DNA from: Affinundibacterium nitidum
Lineage (GTDB): Bacteria; Pseudomonadota; Gammaproteobacteria; Burkholderiales; Burkholderiaceae_D
Direction: 5' to 3'
DNA: 64,000 nucleotides
Assembly: GCF_014284155.1 (NCBI RefSeq)
Contig: NZ_JACOFZ010000011.1
Span: 1 to 64,000, forward strand
Shown here piece after piece: positions 55,143 to 63,942 of the stretch (the stretch's first letter is position 1; the number at the start of each line of letters is the position of its first letter). A program made the position numbers and the translations under genes. The notes beneath the pieces are model-generated. The model worked only from the letters and a program-made list of their open reading frames with translations, ran no database searches and was not told the origin of the DNA.

Positions 55143-55834
55143 AAATTTTCCCCTCTCGGTGGACGAAAGCGGTAGCCCGCGCCTCGTACCGCTTCGATGA
55201 TGGAAAAATTGGATTCGGAATCGATGCTGGCGATTTTGTCGCGAATACGCTTTACACAGACATCGACAATATTGGTGCTGGGATCGAAGTCGTATCCCCA
55301 AACATGCTCTAATATCTGTCCACGCGTAAAAATTTTTCCAGGGGAGCGCATTAAATACTCAAGTAAGTTGAATTCTCGGCTACTGAGATCGATTTTGACG
55401 GTATTGGCAAAGGCCTGACGGTTAATCCTATCAAGTTTGAAATCACCAACGCTAATGATGTATTCCCTTTCGCCAGATATGCGGCGAGCGATAGCCTTTA
55501 TACGGGCATCCAATTCTTCAACAAAAAATGGCTTTGCTAAGTAGTCATCGGCGCCTAAGTTCAGACCATCGACTCGATCCTTAAGTTGATTGCGGGCAGT
55601 GAGCAGGATTGTTGGAGTTGAGTTTCCAGCATTCCTCAATTCTTGAAGTATGCTGAGCCCATCTTTCCCAGGTAGCATAATGTCAAAGATGTGGAGGTCG
55701 AAAGTGCTTCGAAGCGCTGTCGTTAGGGCTTCTAAACCGTCTGCGATATGAGTTACCACATAGCCACGTTCCGTTAGTCCTGACGTGACGATATCTGCGA
55801 TCTTTATTTCATCTTCAACAAGTAGTATTTGCAC
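55139..55834 (-). CDS. OmpR/PhoB-type response regulator
   Basis: Regulator of 231 residues. The receiver (about 1-115) has the acidic pair VEDEIK, phospho-Asp in LHIFDIMLPGKDG and Lys in DYLAKPF. The winged-helix DNA-binding domain (about 130-225) shows LSSREFNLLEYLMRSPGKIF, ILEHVWGYDFDPSTNIVDVC and VRGAGYRFR. I choose the GTG at 55834 because AAGGGG precedes it and it opens the standard VQILLVEDE; the ATG at 55903 would add 23 unrelated residues. First gene of the lipoprotein operon and its likely controller. It resembles the CopR/CusR/QseB branch more than PhoB proper. Confidence 0.93.
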   Translation of the reverse strand: MQILLVEDEIKIADIVTSGLTERGYVVTHIADGLEALTTALRSTFDLHIFDIMLPGKDGLSILQELRNAGNSTPTILLTARNQLKDRVDGLNLGADDYLAKPFFVEELDARIKAIARRISGEREYIISVGDFKLDRINRQAFANTVKIDLSSREFNLLEYLMRSPGKIFTRGQILEHVWGYDFDPSTNIVDVCVKRIRDKIASIDSESNFSIIEAVRGAGYRFRPPRGENL

Positions 55835-55886
55835 GATTTGCCCCTTGTGTTCAAACTGAATTTTAGGTGGTATCGCAGAGGTGCAA

Positions 55887-55904
55887 AATGACATTTCTGT
55901 CATT
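55887..55904. promoter_or_regulatory. Palindrome upstream of the OmpR-type operon
   Basis: AATGACA-TTTC-TGTCATT, two perfect 7-base arms with a 4-base spacer, centred about 60 bp before the GTG. It also contains a CTGTCAT/ATGACAG element like a Pho-box half. It is a plausible autoregulatory site. Confidence 0.5.
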
Positions 55905-56162
55905 CATGTGACTAAATGTAAGTGTTCTGGCTAGGTCCTTTCGTGAAACTTACAGATCAACAAAGATGACTGTTGACTGGATCACGAGAGAATTGAAGTT
56001 ATTTTTTTACAATCGAACTTCCAAGGTGCACACAATACGGTGCTCTTTTGTGAAATTCAAAACCGATGATGGGAGTTTGAGAAATGCAGGAATAATGGTA
56101 TTGCTATACCCCCATTTGACTGCGTTCTTAATTGAAGCCAAATGGGAAATTGTCACAAACAC

Positions 56163-56921
56163 TTACATTTGTTTAAAAAGGTGGACGAAGCTTCGACTCA
56201 CTTCTAATTTCTCAGTTAACCCTTTGATTTGAACTAGGTGGCGCCCGCGCATATCGCGGACGACGCCAGAAATGGCTTTTGAATTGACTAATGTCGAACG
56301 GTGAATCTGCCAAAAAAGGTGTGGATCTAACTCGTCAGCGAGATCTCGAACGGGCTTGCGAATTAATGCTTCATAAGTGGCTGTTTGCACGCGCGTATAT
56401 TTCTCATCAGATTGAAAGAAAAGAATATCCTCAACTGGGATAAGGCGCAGCTCTTGTCCGATCGAAGCCTGAATCCATTGTAAATAATTAGGTTTCGGCG
56501 CAATACCAAGCTGTTTTGCAAGTTGAGCGAGCATATTGCTCATATCGTTGGGCTCTGTAGCACTTTGCAGTCGCGCCTTTAGGCGTTCAACAGTTTTGCC
56601 AAGTCTCTCAGGATCTGCTGGTTTCAACACGTAGTCGACTGCTCCTTGATCGAACGCTTCGACAGCATATTGGTCGTAGGCCGTGATGAAGACAATATGT
56701 GCTTTACTGCCAATGTCTCTGGCGGCTTCGAGACCGGTCTTTGCCGGCATTCTGATATCTAGGAATGCCAGGTCAGGTTTATGTTGTTCGACCATTTGCA
56801 CTGCTTCTTCTCCATTTTTTGCTTCATCGAGAATTTGTAATTCGGGCCAGACTTGTTCGAGACGAGATCTTAATTGATCTCGCATTAGTCTTTCGTCGTC
56901 AGCGATAATTGCGGTTGGCAT
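56163..56921 (-). CDS. LytTR-family response regulator
   Basis: Regulator of 252 residues. The receiver (about 1-118) shows IIADDERLMRDQL, phospho-Asp in LAFLDIRMPAKTG and Lys in DYVLKPADPER. A linker helix leads to the LytTR DNA-binding domain (about 150-250; RLIPVEDILFFQSDEKYTRV, LFWQIHRSTLVNSKAISGVV). It matches the AlgR/BtsR/LytT type. AAAGGAAG precedes the ATG. It lies 55 bp downstream of the partner kinase. Confidence 0.94.
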   Translation of the reverse strand: MPTAIIADDERLMRDQLRSRLEQVWPELQILDEAKNGEEAVQMVEQHKPDLAFLDIRMPAKTGLEAARDIGSKAHIVFITAYDQYAVEAFDQGAVDYVLKPADPERLGKTVERLKARLQSATEPNDMSNMLAQLAKQLGIAPKPNYLQWIQASIGQELRLIPVEDILFFQSDEKYTRVQTATYEALIRKPVRDLADELDPHLFWQIHRSTLVNSKAISGVVRDMRGRHLVQIKGLTEKLEVSRSFVHLFKQM

Positions 56922-56976
56922 ATTCTTCCTTTAATCGTCTTGTTGATATTTTGAAATGATCTTAACTTTCTTTTTT

Positions 56977-58305
56977 TTATTTGGCAATTTCGAAAGGAAT
57001 TTCGATTGCAACACATACGCCTGACGGTTGGTTTGCTGTAATGATCAATTGTGCGTTATCTTTGTAAATTAGCTTTAGCCGTTCTTTGATGTTTTGCAAA
57101 CCTAAACCCGTCCCATTACTCGGCACCGCACCGAAGCCTAAGCCATCGTCCTTGACAGTAACACGCAATTTTTCCCCCAGAATTTCAGCTCTAAATTGCA
57201 GTGTTCCACCTTCTGCCTTTACCTCTAGCCCATGTTTAATCGCATTCTCAACAACAGATTGCAGCATCATTGGGGGGAACGATGCAGACCGTAAATTTTC
57301 CGGCATGATGAAGTCGATATTTAAACGTTCTTCCATTCGCATCTTGATTAATTGCAGATAGGACTTCACGATATCAGCTTCACGCCCTAAATTTGTCTTT
57401 GCAGCGTTCTCACGCATTTGTGGAAGTACGGCTCTTAGATATGAAATGAGACTGCGCTGCATCGCTGCAGCCCTCGGAGGATCTGTTTCAATCAAATACT
57501 CAACGGATGCTAAAGTATTGAACAGAAAATGCGGCTCAACTTGTGCTTGCATCATCTGCATTTGAGCTTCGCTCACTTGACGCAACAGTGCTTCACGTTC
57601 AGCAGCGGCATTCGCGACTTTGGCTTGTTCTTCTGCACGTACTTTTCCGCCCATCAGTGCTTTCATGCCAAACAGGCCAAAGACCAAAAGGGCGATGAAA
57701 TTTTTAAACCATTTAGAAGATTTTGTTTTCTCTTCGGTCGTCGCTTCTTCAGCTGCGTCCGCTTTTGCTTTGTCTAACTCGGCCTGAATTTCTTTCGCTA
57801 ATTCTTTGGGAAGTCGAATGTGAACGTCGTCTTTACCGATCGTGATCCCAGGAAGTGAATTGCTGTTTGCTTCCTTCTTTTTGCTTTCATCGACAGCACC
57901 TTCAATTTTTTCCTTTATTTTTTCAGCTTGTTCGTCCACAACTTCCCAGCCATCGCCATTGATCTCGACACGCTTTCCAGACGCCATGTGCTCCGGTTTC
58001 TTTATACGTATTCCTGTGTTGTCGATTTCAAAGTTCGCGTCATCGGTTTTTATCGTGCGCTTTGCAGAATCCTCTTTTTGGGCGCGTTTCTTTGACGTAG
58101 ATTTATGTTGACTCGTCGTTGATTCGTTTGGTGAGAGTGCATCTTGAATAATGTCGCCAGAAATGAAGAGCAAGATTGCGAAAAGGAAGAACTTCCACCA
58201 CGAGAGCTTTCCAACCCAGGTGGCAGTCTTATCAAAGGCTATACTCAGTCCTGCTAGAACTTGACTAGCGAACAACTTCAATTTGGCGAGTGTTTGTGGA
58301 TCCAT
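56977..58305 (-). CDS. LytS-type sensor histidine kinase with an unusual inter-helix domain
   Basis: Membrane kinase of 442 residues. First helix at about 35-55 (WWKFFLFAILLFISGDII), then about 145 mostly charged residues, second helix at about 203-220 (NFIALLVFGLFGMKAL), a coiled coil (about 222-250) and the His-kinase domain with phospho-His in QVEPHFLFNTLASVEYLIE. The ATPase part shows LQSVVENAIKHG and DDGLGFG/GTGLGLQNI. The segment between the helices is Lys/Glu-rich and has two short beta-like motifs of similar pattern (NFEIDNTGIRIKKP and GITIGKDDVHIRLP), perhaps the sensing element. Known LytS-type kinases usually have 5TM-type or small sensors, so this one is atypical. Confidence 0.92.
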   Translation of the reverse strand: MDPQTLAKLKLFASQVLAGLSIAFDKTATWVGKLSWWKFFLFAILLFISGDIIQDALSPNESTTSQHKSTSKKRAQKEDSAKRTIKTDDANFEIDNTGIRIKKPEHMASGKRVEINGDGWEVVDEQAEKIKEKIEGAVDESKKKEANSNSLPGITIGKDDVHIRLPKELAKEIQAELDKAKADAAEEATTEEKTKSSKWFKNFIALLVFGLFGMKALMGGKVRAEEQAKVANAAAEREALLRQVSEAQMQMMQAQVEPHFLFNTLASVEYLIETDPPRAAAMQRSLISYLRAVLPQMRENAAKTNLGREADIVKSYLQLIKMRMEERLNIDFIMPENLRSASFPPMMLQSVVENAIKHGLEVKAEGGTLQFRAEILGEKLRVTVKDDGLGFGAVPSNGTGLGLQNIKERLKLIYKDNAQLIITANQPSGVCVAIEIPFEIAK

Positions 58306-58562
58306 GGCTAACTTCTTTTCGTATGATGCGGTATTGCGGCTAGTTAAAAATTTGAGCGATGTCGCTAAAAATCATACTCAAACGCTCGAGTATCTATAGT
58401 GTAGTTGTATCTCCAGATAGGGTGGCAAGATTTGCGACAGACTGGATAAATGAGGGTGTAGAGCGTCAAATCCAGAGTGAAAGCGGCGTTGAAAATGCAG
58501 CAATCATCAAGGTGGTTGTGTCTTGTTTTATGAGGAAAGCCCGCTCAAGGATTAACACATGC

Positions 58563-60821
58563 TTAATTCAATCTCCAATGATCTGGTCCTTGGGCAAGCC
58601 AAGCGCGCAGATCAAGCTGTGTTTTGGGGCGAGCATAAAGATAGCCCTGGGCCAAGTGACAGCCAAAACCCATTAAAGTGTCAGCTTGAAGCTTGGTCTC
58701 TACGCCTTCGGCGATTACTTTGATGTTTAAGCTCTGACTTAATTGCACAATCATTTTTGCGATGCTGCCTTCACCGCTCTTGTCATTAATTTCATTCACA
58801 AATGCGCGATCAATTTTGAGTTTGTCGACGTTGAGCTTTTGAAGATGACTCAAAGATGAAAAACCAGTGCCGAAATCATCGATCGAAATTTGCACACCAA
58901 GTTGTTTGATGTGATGTAGCGTTTTGATGAGCATTTCTGGGTCGTTCATCGCCATCGATTCAGTGATTTCTAATTCAAGGCAGTTTGCCGGCGCGCGAGT
59001 GTCAGTCAGCGCACGCTCTAGACTTTGTAGAAATAACGGATGCGAAAACTGCGCTTGAGACACATTGACAGCCATCTTAAAGTCAGTAAAACCTAGGTTG
59101 TGAAGGTGAATTAGCTCGAAACATGCGCTCCGTAGGACCCATTCGCCAATATCGACGATCAAACCTGAGTATTCAGCAATTGGAATGAATTGATCTGGAG
59201 GTACGAATTGACCCTCCTCATTTTTCCAACGTAATAGGGCTTCCGCGCCAACTGGGGACTGCGTTCGCATATCGATTTGCGGCTGATATACAACGAAGAG
59301 GCGTTCGTTTTCGAATGCCGCACGCAATGCATGCATCATACGAACTCGTTCACGAATTTCGACGCCCATGTCGACTGTAAAGTAGCTGTGTGAAGAGCGT
59401 TGGTGTGCCTTCGCACGTTTAAGAGCGATGTTGGTATCTTTCAATGCATCCGATCCACCACCTTCGTATCCACCTAAGCGAATGAGGCCGATCGTTGACG
59501 AAAGTTGAACCTCTTGTTTGTCCACTTCAAATGCTTGTTGAAAAATATTAAAAATTCTCGAAGGGGTAACCTGATCTTCGTCGCCGAGTAGGGCAAATGT
59601 GTCACCACCTACTCGAGCCAAATGGCAACTGGTGCCAAAATGGTCAAGAAGGCGCTTCGCTACGGAACACAATAGCAAGTCTCCAAATTGATGACCGAGC
59701 GCGTCATTGGTTTCCGCAAAATGATCGATATCGATCAAGGACAATACACTACGGTCTTTCATTCTTGACTGCAGAGTTTCGTTCAAGGTTTGAAGGAGTT
59801 TGAGACGATTTGCAAGACCAGTGAGCGGATCGAAATAGGCATATTGGTGAAGACGGCTTGTCAGCATCACATTGTTTAAGCCGACCGAGATATTGCTGCA
59901 AAATACTTCGAGCAAGCGTTGATCAAGATCGCTCACATCTGTATTTGTTTGTAAAAAGACCGTTAGATTCTTTTGTGACCCGCTCTCGAAGTGAAGAACG
60001 ATAAAACTATCCTTATAAATATTTCTCTTTTCAGATAGAGAACGCTCGATAAGTGTTTTGATTTCTGATTCGTCAATTTTGTTGGCAGCACGCTCACTCA
60101 AGTGGCTAAATTGTGCGCTTGTCGCAATAATATAAAGATCATCTAGTTTTAAAGATGGATGTTGATCATCTATCTGGTTGCACACAAAACCTTCGATTTT
60201 GCGACCCAGTAACACTGCGACTTGCTGTAAAACTCCAGAGGAGAAATTTTGCAAACCTTTTTGTGACATGAGTTCTGCGCTGGCGTTAACGATAAACTCA
60301 AGGCCGCGTTGGTTCGCTGATATCGAACAAATTTGTTCGTAAGATCGGATGGCTGAGGTTACCGTCGTGTAAAGCTTCGTGCGTGTTAGCTCTGATTTTG
60401 TCTTGTAATCATTAATGTCGTAATCGCGAATCGCGTCGATTTCAGGCGCATACCCTGGCTGCCCAGTTCGAAGAATGATACGAACATCAATAAGGCCTAA
60501 ATTTTTGCGGACATAGTTGACGAGATTGAGGCCCGCGTCTTCCTGCTCCATCACTACGTCAAGCAGAATCACAGCGATATCAGGCTCACGAGCAAGTATT
60601 TCTCTAGCTTCGTTCGCCGAGTAAGCATGAAGAAAGGTAAGTGTGCGATTTTGAATTTCTAGACTGCCCAAAGCGAACATCGTCGCTGAATGCACGTCAG
60701 GATCATCATCGATGATCATAATTCGCCAACTTGCCTTAGGAATGGGGGCGCCGTGTACACTGACACTTTGTTCATCCATGAAGATCAATGCATCGTCGTT
60801 CGCTTGATTCAAGTCACTCAT
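58563..60821 (-). CDS. Receiver-DUF3369-GGDEF-EAL signalling protein
   Basis: Cytoplasmic protein of 752 residues for cyclic-di-GMP turnover. The receiver (about 30-150) carries MIIDDDPDVH, phospho-Asp in VILLDVVMEQ and K in YKTKSE. DUF3369 (about 170-310) follows. The GGDEF domain has GGDTF instead of GGDEF at the active site (about 427), so it is probably not a cyclase. The EAL domain (about 500-745) looks catalytic: EALLRW, NVSQAQF, LELEITESM, IDDFGTGFSS, KIDRAFV, VIAEGVET. So a phosphodiesterase switched by phosphorylation is likely. The open frame reaches 60911, but the ATG at 60821 opens the more typical MSDLNQ start. Confidence 0.92.
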   Translation of the reverse strand: MSDLNQANDDALIFMDEQSVSVHGAPIPKASWRIMIIDDDPDVHSATMFALGSLEIQNRTLTFLHAYSANEAREILAREPDIAVILLDVVMEQEDAGLNLVNYVRKNLGLIDVRIILRTGQPGYAPEIDAIRDYDINDYKTKSELTRTKLYTTVTSAIRSYEQICSISANQRGLEFIVNASAELMSQKGLQNFSSGVLQQVAVLLGRKIEGFVCNQIDDQHPSLKLDDLYIIATSAQFSHLSERAANKIDESEIKTLIERSLSEKRNIYKDSFIVLHFESGSQKNLTVFLQTNTDVSDLDQRLLEVFCSNISVGLNNVMLTSRLHQYAYFDPLTGLANRLKLLQTLNETLQSRMKDRSVLSLIDIDHFAETNDALGHQFGDLLLCSVAKRLLDHFGTSCHLARVGGDTFALLGDEDQVTPSRIFNIFQQAFEVDKQEVQLSSTIGLIRLGGYEGGGSDALKDTNIALKRAKAHQRSSHSYFTVDMGVEIRERVRMMHALRAAFENERLFVVYQPQIDMRTQSPVGAEALLRWKNEEGQFVPPDQFIPIAEYSGLIVDIGEWVLRSACFELIHLHNLGFTDFKMAVNVSQAQFSHPLFLQSLERALTDTRAPANCLELEITESMAMNDPEMLIKTLHHIKQLGVQISIDDFGTGFSSLSHLQKLNVDKLKIDRAFVNEINDKSGEGSIAKMIVQLSQSLNIKVIAEGVETKLQADTLMGFGCHLAQGYLYARPKTQLDLRAWLAQGPDHWRLN

Positions 60822-61017
60822 TCGCTGAGGTGCTCCGGGTCTATTTGAGGTTCCCAACTTTATCGATATGCTGAGAAGCCCAGTTTCTGGCGTGTTACCA
60901 GTATAAAACAAGAATGCAAATCAATACTGTTGGATTGGTACAAATATCGAAAATTCGATAATTATATTTTTCTGATAATTTTCCCAATTACTTTTTAGGC
61001 CGATGTCCGCGAAGACT

Positions 61018-61045
61018 GTTAGAATCATGTGAAATTCTTTCTAAC
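61018..61045. other. Inverted repeat before aroC
   Basis: GTTAGAA (61018-61024) and TTCTAAC (61039-61045) form a 7-base inverted repeat with a 14-base spacer, ending 14 bp before the aroC ATG. TAGAAT inside the left arm could be a -10 box. Function is not known. Confidence 0.3.
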
Positions 61046-61059
61046 TTCGATCTGCGATT

Positions 61060-62151
61060 ATGTCTGGTAATACCTTTGGAACTCTCTTTACTGTCACAAC
61101 TTTTGGCGAATCTCATGGGCCTGCAATTGGATGTGTTATCGATGGCTGTCCACCTGGAATGCATCTGAGTGAAGCTGATATTCAACCAGAACTCGATCGC
61201 CGCCGTCCTGGCACGTCACGACATGTCACGCAAAGACAAGAACCTGATCAAGTTGAAATTTTATCGGGAGTATATGAGGGAAAGACGACTGGAACACCAA
61301 TTGCGTTATTGATTCGCAATCAAGATCAACGCAGTAAGGATTACGGCAATATCGTCGATACGTTCCGTCCCGGACACGCTGATTTTACCTACTGGAATAA
61401 GTACGGTATTCGTGATCCACGAGGTGGCGGGCGCTCATCGGCTCGATTGACCGCGCCAGTAGTTGGGGCGGGGGCAATCGCAAAAAAATGGCTTTTTGAA
61501 GCCTATGGCACGACTTTTCATGGGGGAATGACTCAACTTGGCGAAATTGCCATCCCATTTCAGTCTTGGACGCATACCAGCGAAAATCCTTTTTTTGCAC
61601 CAACAGATGATGCTGAATTGATTGCTCAACTTGAGGGCTATATGGATGCGTTGCGCCGTGATGGTGATTCCATCGGGGCAAAAATAGAAGTGGTCGCAAA
61701 TCAAGTTCCAATTGGCCTTGGGGAACCTATTTACGATAAATTAGATGCAGAGATAGCTTATGCGATGATGGGTATCAATGCTGTAAAAGGTGTTGAGATT
61801 GGCGCAGGCTTCGCTTCTATCGCACAGCGGGGATCGGTTCATGGAGATGAAATTACCCCCGATGGTTTTATAGGAAATAATGCGGGCGGCATATTGGGTG
61901 GGATTTCAACGGGGCAAGAAGTTCGTGTTGCAATGGCAATTAAGCCCACTTCATCCATTCGCGTCCCACGACAATCGATCGATAAAGATGGAAACCCAGT
62001 TCAAGTTGAAACATTTGGTCGTCATGATCCGTGTGTCGGGATTCGCGCCACACCTATTGCAGAATCTATGTTGGCATTGGTCTTAATGGATCATGCCCTT
62101 CGCCATCGTGCGCAGTGTGCAGATGTCCATGTGAAGACGAATAGAACTTGA
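61060..62151 (+). CDS. aroC: Chorismate synthase
   Basis: Last enzyme of the shikimate pathway; converts EPSP to chorismate using reduced FMN. The 363 residues show all signatures: [18 protein letters not shown] (about 15-32), [20 protein letters not shown] (about 127-146), [20 protein letters not shown] (about 274-293) and [20 protein letters not shown] (about 322-341). ATG at 61060. Single gene; no obvious terminator with a good T-run follows. Confidence 0.98.
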   Translation: MSGNTFGTLFTVTTFGESHGPAIGCVIDGCPPGMHLSEADIQPELDRRRPGTSRHVTQRQEPDQVEILSGVYEGKTTGTPIALLIRNQDQRSKDYGNIVDTFRPGHADFTYWNKYGIRDPRGGGRSSARLTAPVVGAGAIAKKWLFEAYGTTFHGGMTQLGEIAIPFQSWTHTSENPFFAPTDDAELIAQLEGYMDALRRDGDSIGAKIEVVANQVPIGLGEPIYDKLDAEIAYAMMGINAVKGVEIGAGFASIAQRGSVHGDEITPDGFIGNNAGGILGGISTGQEVRVAMAIKPTSSIRVPRQSIDKDGNPVQVETFGRHDPCVGIRATPIAESMLALVLMDHALRHRAQCADVHVKTNRT

Positions 62152-62377
62152 ATTTTATTGCATTTTTGTAAAGTGTTGCGACGAAATATTAGTTGGAATT
62201 TTTGTCTTTTTCCTGAAAATAGCCGACTAATATTTAGTTATTTCTAATTTCCCAGATTTTTATTTTGCTTTTCCGGCTTGAAAAAAACCGTTTTTGGCGG
62301 TTTTGCAGCGCACAATTGTGGCATAATCGAAAGCTTAGTTTTTAGCTTAACGATTTTTTACCATCAGGCTTCTGCAT
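62152..62377. other. aroC-leuC intergenic region
   Basis: AT-rich 226 bp. A small hairpin AAAACCG-N7-CGGTTTT (62284-62304) may weakly end aroC. CATAAT at 62322-62327 is a possible -10 for leuC, but spacing to any -35-like hexamer is poor. I see no Leu-rich leader peptide, so classical leu attenuation is not supported. Confidence 0.35.
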
Positions 62378-63778
62378 ATGTCTAAAACGCTTTATGACAA
62401 ACTTTGGGAATCGCATCTCGTACACTCTGAAGATGATGGGACTGCCATCATCTATATCGATCGTCATCTATTACACGAAGTGACTAGTCCTCAGGCGTTT
62501 GAAGGACTCAAGTTGGCAGGGCGCCAACCATGGCGCGTTTCGGCTAATTTGGTTGTTGCGGACCATAATGTTCCGACGACAAATCGAGCTAATGGCATTG
62601 ACGATCCGACTTCAAGACTGCAGGTGGAAACCCTCGATGCGAATGCAAAAACTTACGGGTTGACTTACTTTGGCATGAACGATTTGCGTCAAGGAATTGT
62701 GCATGTGATTGGGCCTGAACAAGGTGCTACCTTACCTGGGATGACTGTCGTTTGTGGTGATTCGCACACCTCTACGCATGGAGCTTTCGCTTGTTTAGCG
62801 CATGGTATCGGTACGTCGGAAGTTGAACACGTTTTGGCAACCCAAACCTTAATCGCGAAAAAATCAAAAACCATGTTGATTCAGGTCGATGGCGTAACTC
62901 CTGTGGGTGTGACAGCAAAGGATATCGTGCTCGCGATTATTGGCAAAATTGGTACCGCTGGCGGTACTGGTTATGCGATTGAGTTTGCTGGTCAAGCTAT
63001 TCGAGACTTGTCTATGGAAGGACGCATGACAGTTTGCAATATGGCGATTGAGGCGGGCGCGCGTGCCGGTATGATCGCTGTTGACCAAACGACGATCGAC
63101 TACGTGAAAGGAAGGCCATTCACTCCAGTAGGCGCTGACTGGGAAGCAGCAGTCGCGTATTGGCAGACTTTGCAAAGTGATGAGGGGGCTCAATTTGATA
63201 CCGTGGTTAGCCTGGATGCTGCTTCGATTCAACCTCAAGTGACGTGGGGCACCTCACCGGAAATGGTCGTAGCCATTGATGGAGTTACACCTGATCCGCA
63301 ACATGAAACAGATCCTGTTAAACGTGACGCTATCGTTAAGGCGTTGGCCTACATGGATTTGCCTGCCAATTTACCCGTGCAACAAATTTCAATCGATAAA
63401 GTTTTTATTGGTTCTTGTACTAACTCTCGAATCGAAGATCTACGCGCAGCCGCGGCGGTGGTAAATGGTAAACAACGCGCCTCTAGCGTGAAATTGGCGA
63501 TGGTTGTGCCTGGATCTGGTCTCGTGAAAGCGCAAGCTGAACAAGAAGGCTTAGATAAAATTTTTGTGGCCGCAGGTTTTGAATGGCGGGAGCCTGGTTG
63601 CTCAATGTGCTTGGCGATGAATGCGGATCGTTTAGAGCCCGGCGAACGCTGCGCCTCCACTTCGAATCGTAATTTTGAAGGGCGTCAAGGGCAAGGCGGA
63701 CGTACTCATTTAGTCTCGCCAGCGATGGCAGCAGCAGCAGGCATTGCTGGGCATTTTGTTGATGTTCGATCCTTTTAA
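62378..63778 (+). CDS. leuC: 3-isopropylmalate dehydratase large subunit
   Basis: Aconitase-family enzyme of 466 residues that isomerises 2- to 3-isopropylmalate in leucine biosynthesis with LeuD. The three cysteines that hold the [4Fe-4S] cluster are visible: [12 protein letters not shown] (about 347) and [13 protein letters not shown] (about 407-410). HxxT/S-type active-site stretch [20 protein letters not shown] is at about 125-145. An entericidin gene and leuD follow on the same strand. Confidence 0.98.
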   Translation: MSKTLYDKLWESHLVHSEDDGTAIIYIDRHLLHEVTSPQAFEGLKLAGRQPWRVSANLVVADHNVPTTNRANGIDDPTSRLQVETLDANAKTYGLTYFGMNDLRQGIVHVIGPEQGATLPGMTVVCGDSHTSTHGAFACLAHGIGTSEVEHVLATQTLIAKKSKTMLIQVDGVTPVGVTAKDIVLAIIGKIGTAGGTGYAIEFAGQAIRDLSMEGRMTVCNMAIEAGARAGMIAVDQTTIDYVKGRPFTPVGADWEAAVAYWQTLQSDEGAQFDTVVSLDAASIQPQVTWGTSPEMVVAIDGVTPDPQHETDPVKRDAIVKALAYMDLPANLPVQQISIDKVFIGSCTNSRIEDLRAAAAVVNGKQRASSVKLAMVVPGSGLVKAQAEQEGLDKIFVAAGFEWREPGCSMCLAMNADRLEPGERCASTSNRNFEGRQGQGGRTHLVSPAMAAAAGIAGHFVDVRSF

Positions 63779-63817
63779 TGCGAACTAATCTGAAATGATG
63801 AATAAAAGGGAATGGAA

Positions 63818-63940
63818 ATGAAAAAAACGATATTGATGTTATGTGCTCTTCTTGCTTTAACCGCTTGCAACACTATTCAAGGTTTTGGTAAGGATGTAAA
63901 AAAAGTGGGCGAGGTCGTTGAGACGGCTGGGAAAAAATAA
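63818..63940 (+). CDS. Entericidin A/B-type small lipoprotein
   Basis: Forty-residue lipoprotein precursor. The signal with lipobox (MLCALLALTACNTIQGFG, Cys 17) is followed by a short amphipathic tail KDVKKVGEVVETAGKK, the hallmark of the entericidin family. Family members are linked to stress-induced lysis and antidote action, but in most bacteria their function is unknown. It lies between leuC and leuD with only two bases before leuD, a location repeated in many Burkholderiales, so it is expressed with the leu genes. The ATG at 63818 is preceded by AAGGG at 7 bp; an ATG at 63812 is too close to it. Confidence 0.9.
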   Translation: MKKTILMLCALLALTACNTIQGFGKDVKKVGEVVETAGKK

Positions 63941-63942
63941 TA

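Noticed and set aside
55966-56232. 88-codon plus-strand frame in the gap upstream of the OmpR-type operon
   Set aside because: It overlaps the end of the LytTR gene on the other strand, has no Shine-Dalgarno and shows no domain; most likely chance.
62152-62377. Leucine attenuator before leuC
   Set aside because: No Leu-rich leader peptide and no alternative hairpin set; only one weak stem.
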